Source of the DNA: Candidatus Aminicenantota bacterium
GTDB lineage: Bacteria; Acidobacteriota; Aminicenantia; Aminicenantales; UBA8522
Assembly (NCBI GenBank): GCA_003524335.1
Contig: DQHV01000039.1
Span: forward strand, 582-7,412
Length of the DNA: 6,831 nt
Direction: 5' to 3'
Numbering within the stretch: the first letter of the stretch is position 1; each line of letters begins with the position of its first letter. The notes below the pieces were generated by a model that made no database searches, was not told the DNA's origin, and worked only from the letters and a program-made list of their open reading frames with translations. Below are positions 6,679 through 6,831 of the stretch, piece by piece. Made by a program: the position numbers and the translations under genes.

Positions 6679-6707
6679 ATTATAACCGTCTCGGCGGAAG
6701 CGGTCAA
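6679..6707 (-). promoter_or_regulatory. Near-consensus sigma70-type promoter of tRNA-Leu
   Basis: Read on the - strand, TTGACC (6707-6702) is followed by exactly 17 bases and a perfect TATAAT (6684-6679). The predicted start near 6672 leaves a leader of about 7 bases before the tRNA. This strength is expected for a stable RNA gene. It is also the only evident promoter for the downstream GWxTD gene. Confidence 0.85.
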
Positions 6708-6723
6708 ACCAGGGAGCTTCTAA

Positions 6724-6760
6724 AATTCCCCCCTTTGGAAAAGGGGGGCATGGGGGGATT
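6724..6760. repeat. C/G-run hairpin repeat, MITE-like
   Basis: CCCCCCTTT (6728-6736) pairs perfectly with AAAGGGGGG (6740-6748) across a three-base loop. After CAT a second G6 run follows, then ATT (6752-6760). This pattern of paired G6 and C6 runs flanked by AAAT/ATT resembles a non-coding dispersed repeat that I recall from many bacterial genomes. It lies 17 bases upstream of the tRNA -35 box and contains no coding sequence. Confidence 0.6.
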
Positions 6761-6811
6761 GTAAAAAACGAACACGGAAAGAACGGAAATGGAGTTGTTT
6801 ATTATTTATAA

Positions 6812-6831
6812 AATCTCCCCTGACCCCTCTT
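6812..6831. repeat. Second, inverted and diverged copy of the C/G-run repeat, cut by the window edge
   Basis: AATCTCCCCTGACCCCTCTT is the reverse complement of 6741-6760 at 15 of 20 positions by eye, with two C-rich runs separated by three bases. The two copies face each other across about 51 AT-rich bases (6761-6811), which show no gene. The second copy runs out of the window, so its full extent is unknown. Confidence 0.5.

Overview
The window looks like a piece of a GC-rich bacterial chromosome from a diderm (outer-membrane) organism. The gene mix fits Acidobacteriota, perhaps the Aminicenantia branch: a TonB-dependent receptor with a carboxypeptidase-regulatory-like N-terminal domain and a secreted GWxTD-domain protein. 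This placement is inferred from protein families alone. The genes look intact and evenly composed. I see no phage, toxin-antitoxin, defence or CRISPR content.

Left block (1-2323, + strand): a non-coding leader with a possible sigma70-type promoter and a small hairpin against the Shine-Dalgarno leads into a tight three-gene operon. The genes are a TatA-type twin-arginine translocase subunit (157-360), a class I SAM-dependent methyltransferase with a long helical N-terminal region (360-1400, start overlapping the tatA stop by one base) and a ROK-family sugar kinase (1403-2323, two bases further on). The packing suggests coupled translation. A shared function is not obvious: methyltransferase and kinase could both act on sugars or surface glycans, while TatA serves protein export.

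Middle (2324-5586): a 191-base gap holds a perfect 19-base inverted repeat with a 53-base spacer (REP-like). Next to it is a strong promoter (TTGACG-17-CATAAT) whose -10 box lies inside a perfect 7+1+7 palindrome, a likely repressor site. It drives a 1023-residue TonB-dependent outer-membrane receptor with aromatic-rich and calcium-loop-like segments, probably for uptake of a glycan, peptide or metal complex that cannot be named from sequence.

Right block (5587-6831): on the - strand, a near-consensus promoter (TTGACC-17-TATAAT) drives tRNA-Leu(CAG), followed 49 bases later on the same strand by a secreted GWxTD protein. No terminator or second promoter is visible between them, so they may share a transcript. 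The GWxTD gene converges on the receptor gene with a single base between stop codons. The last ~110 bases hold C/G-run repeats in opposite orientations, resembling the termini or hairpins of a small non-coding dispersed element cut by the window edge.

No clearly undescribed multi-gene system is present. The most useful leads are the palindrome over the receptor promoter, the REP-like repeat beside it, and the tRNA-GWxTD arrangement.
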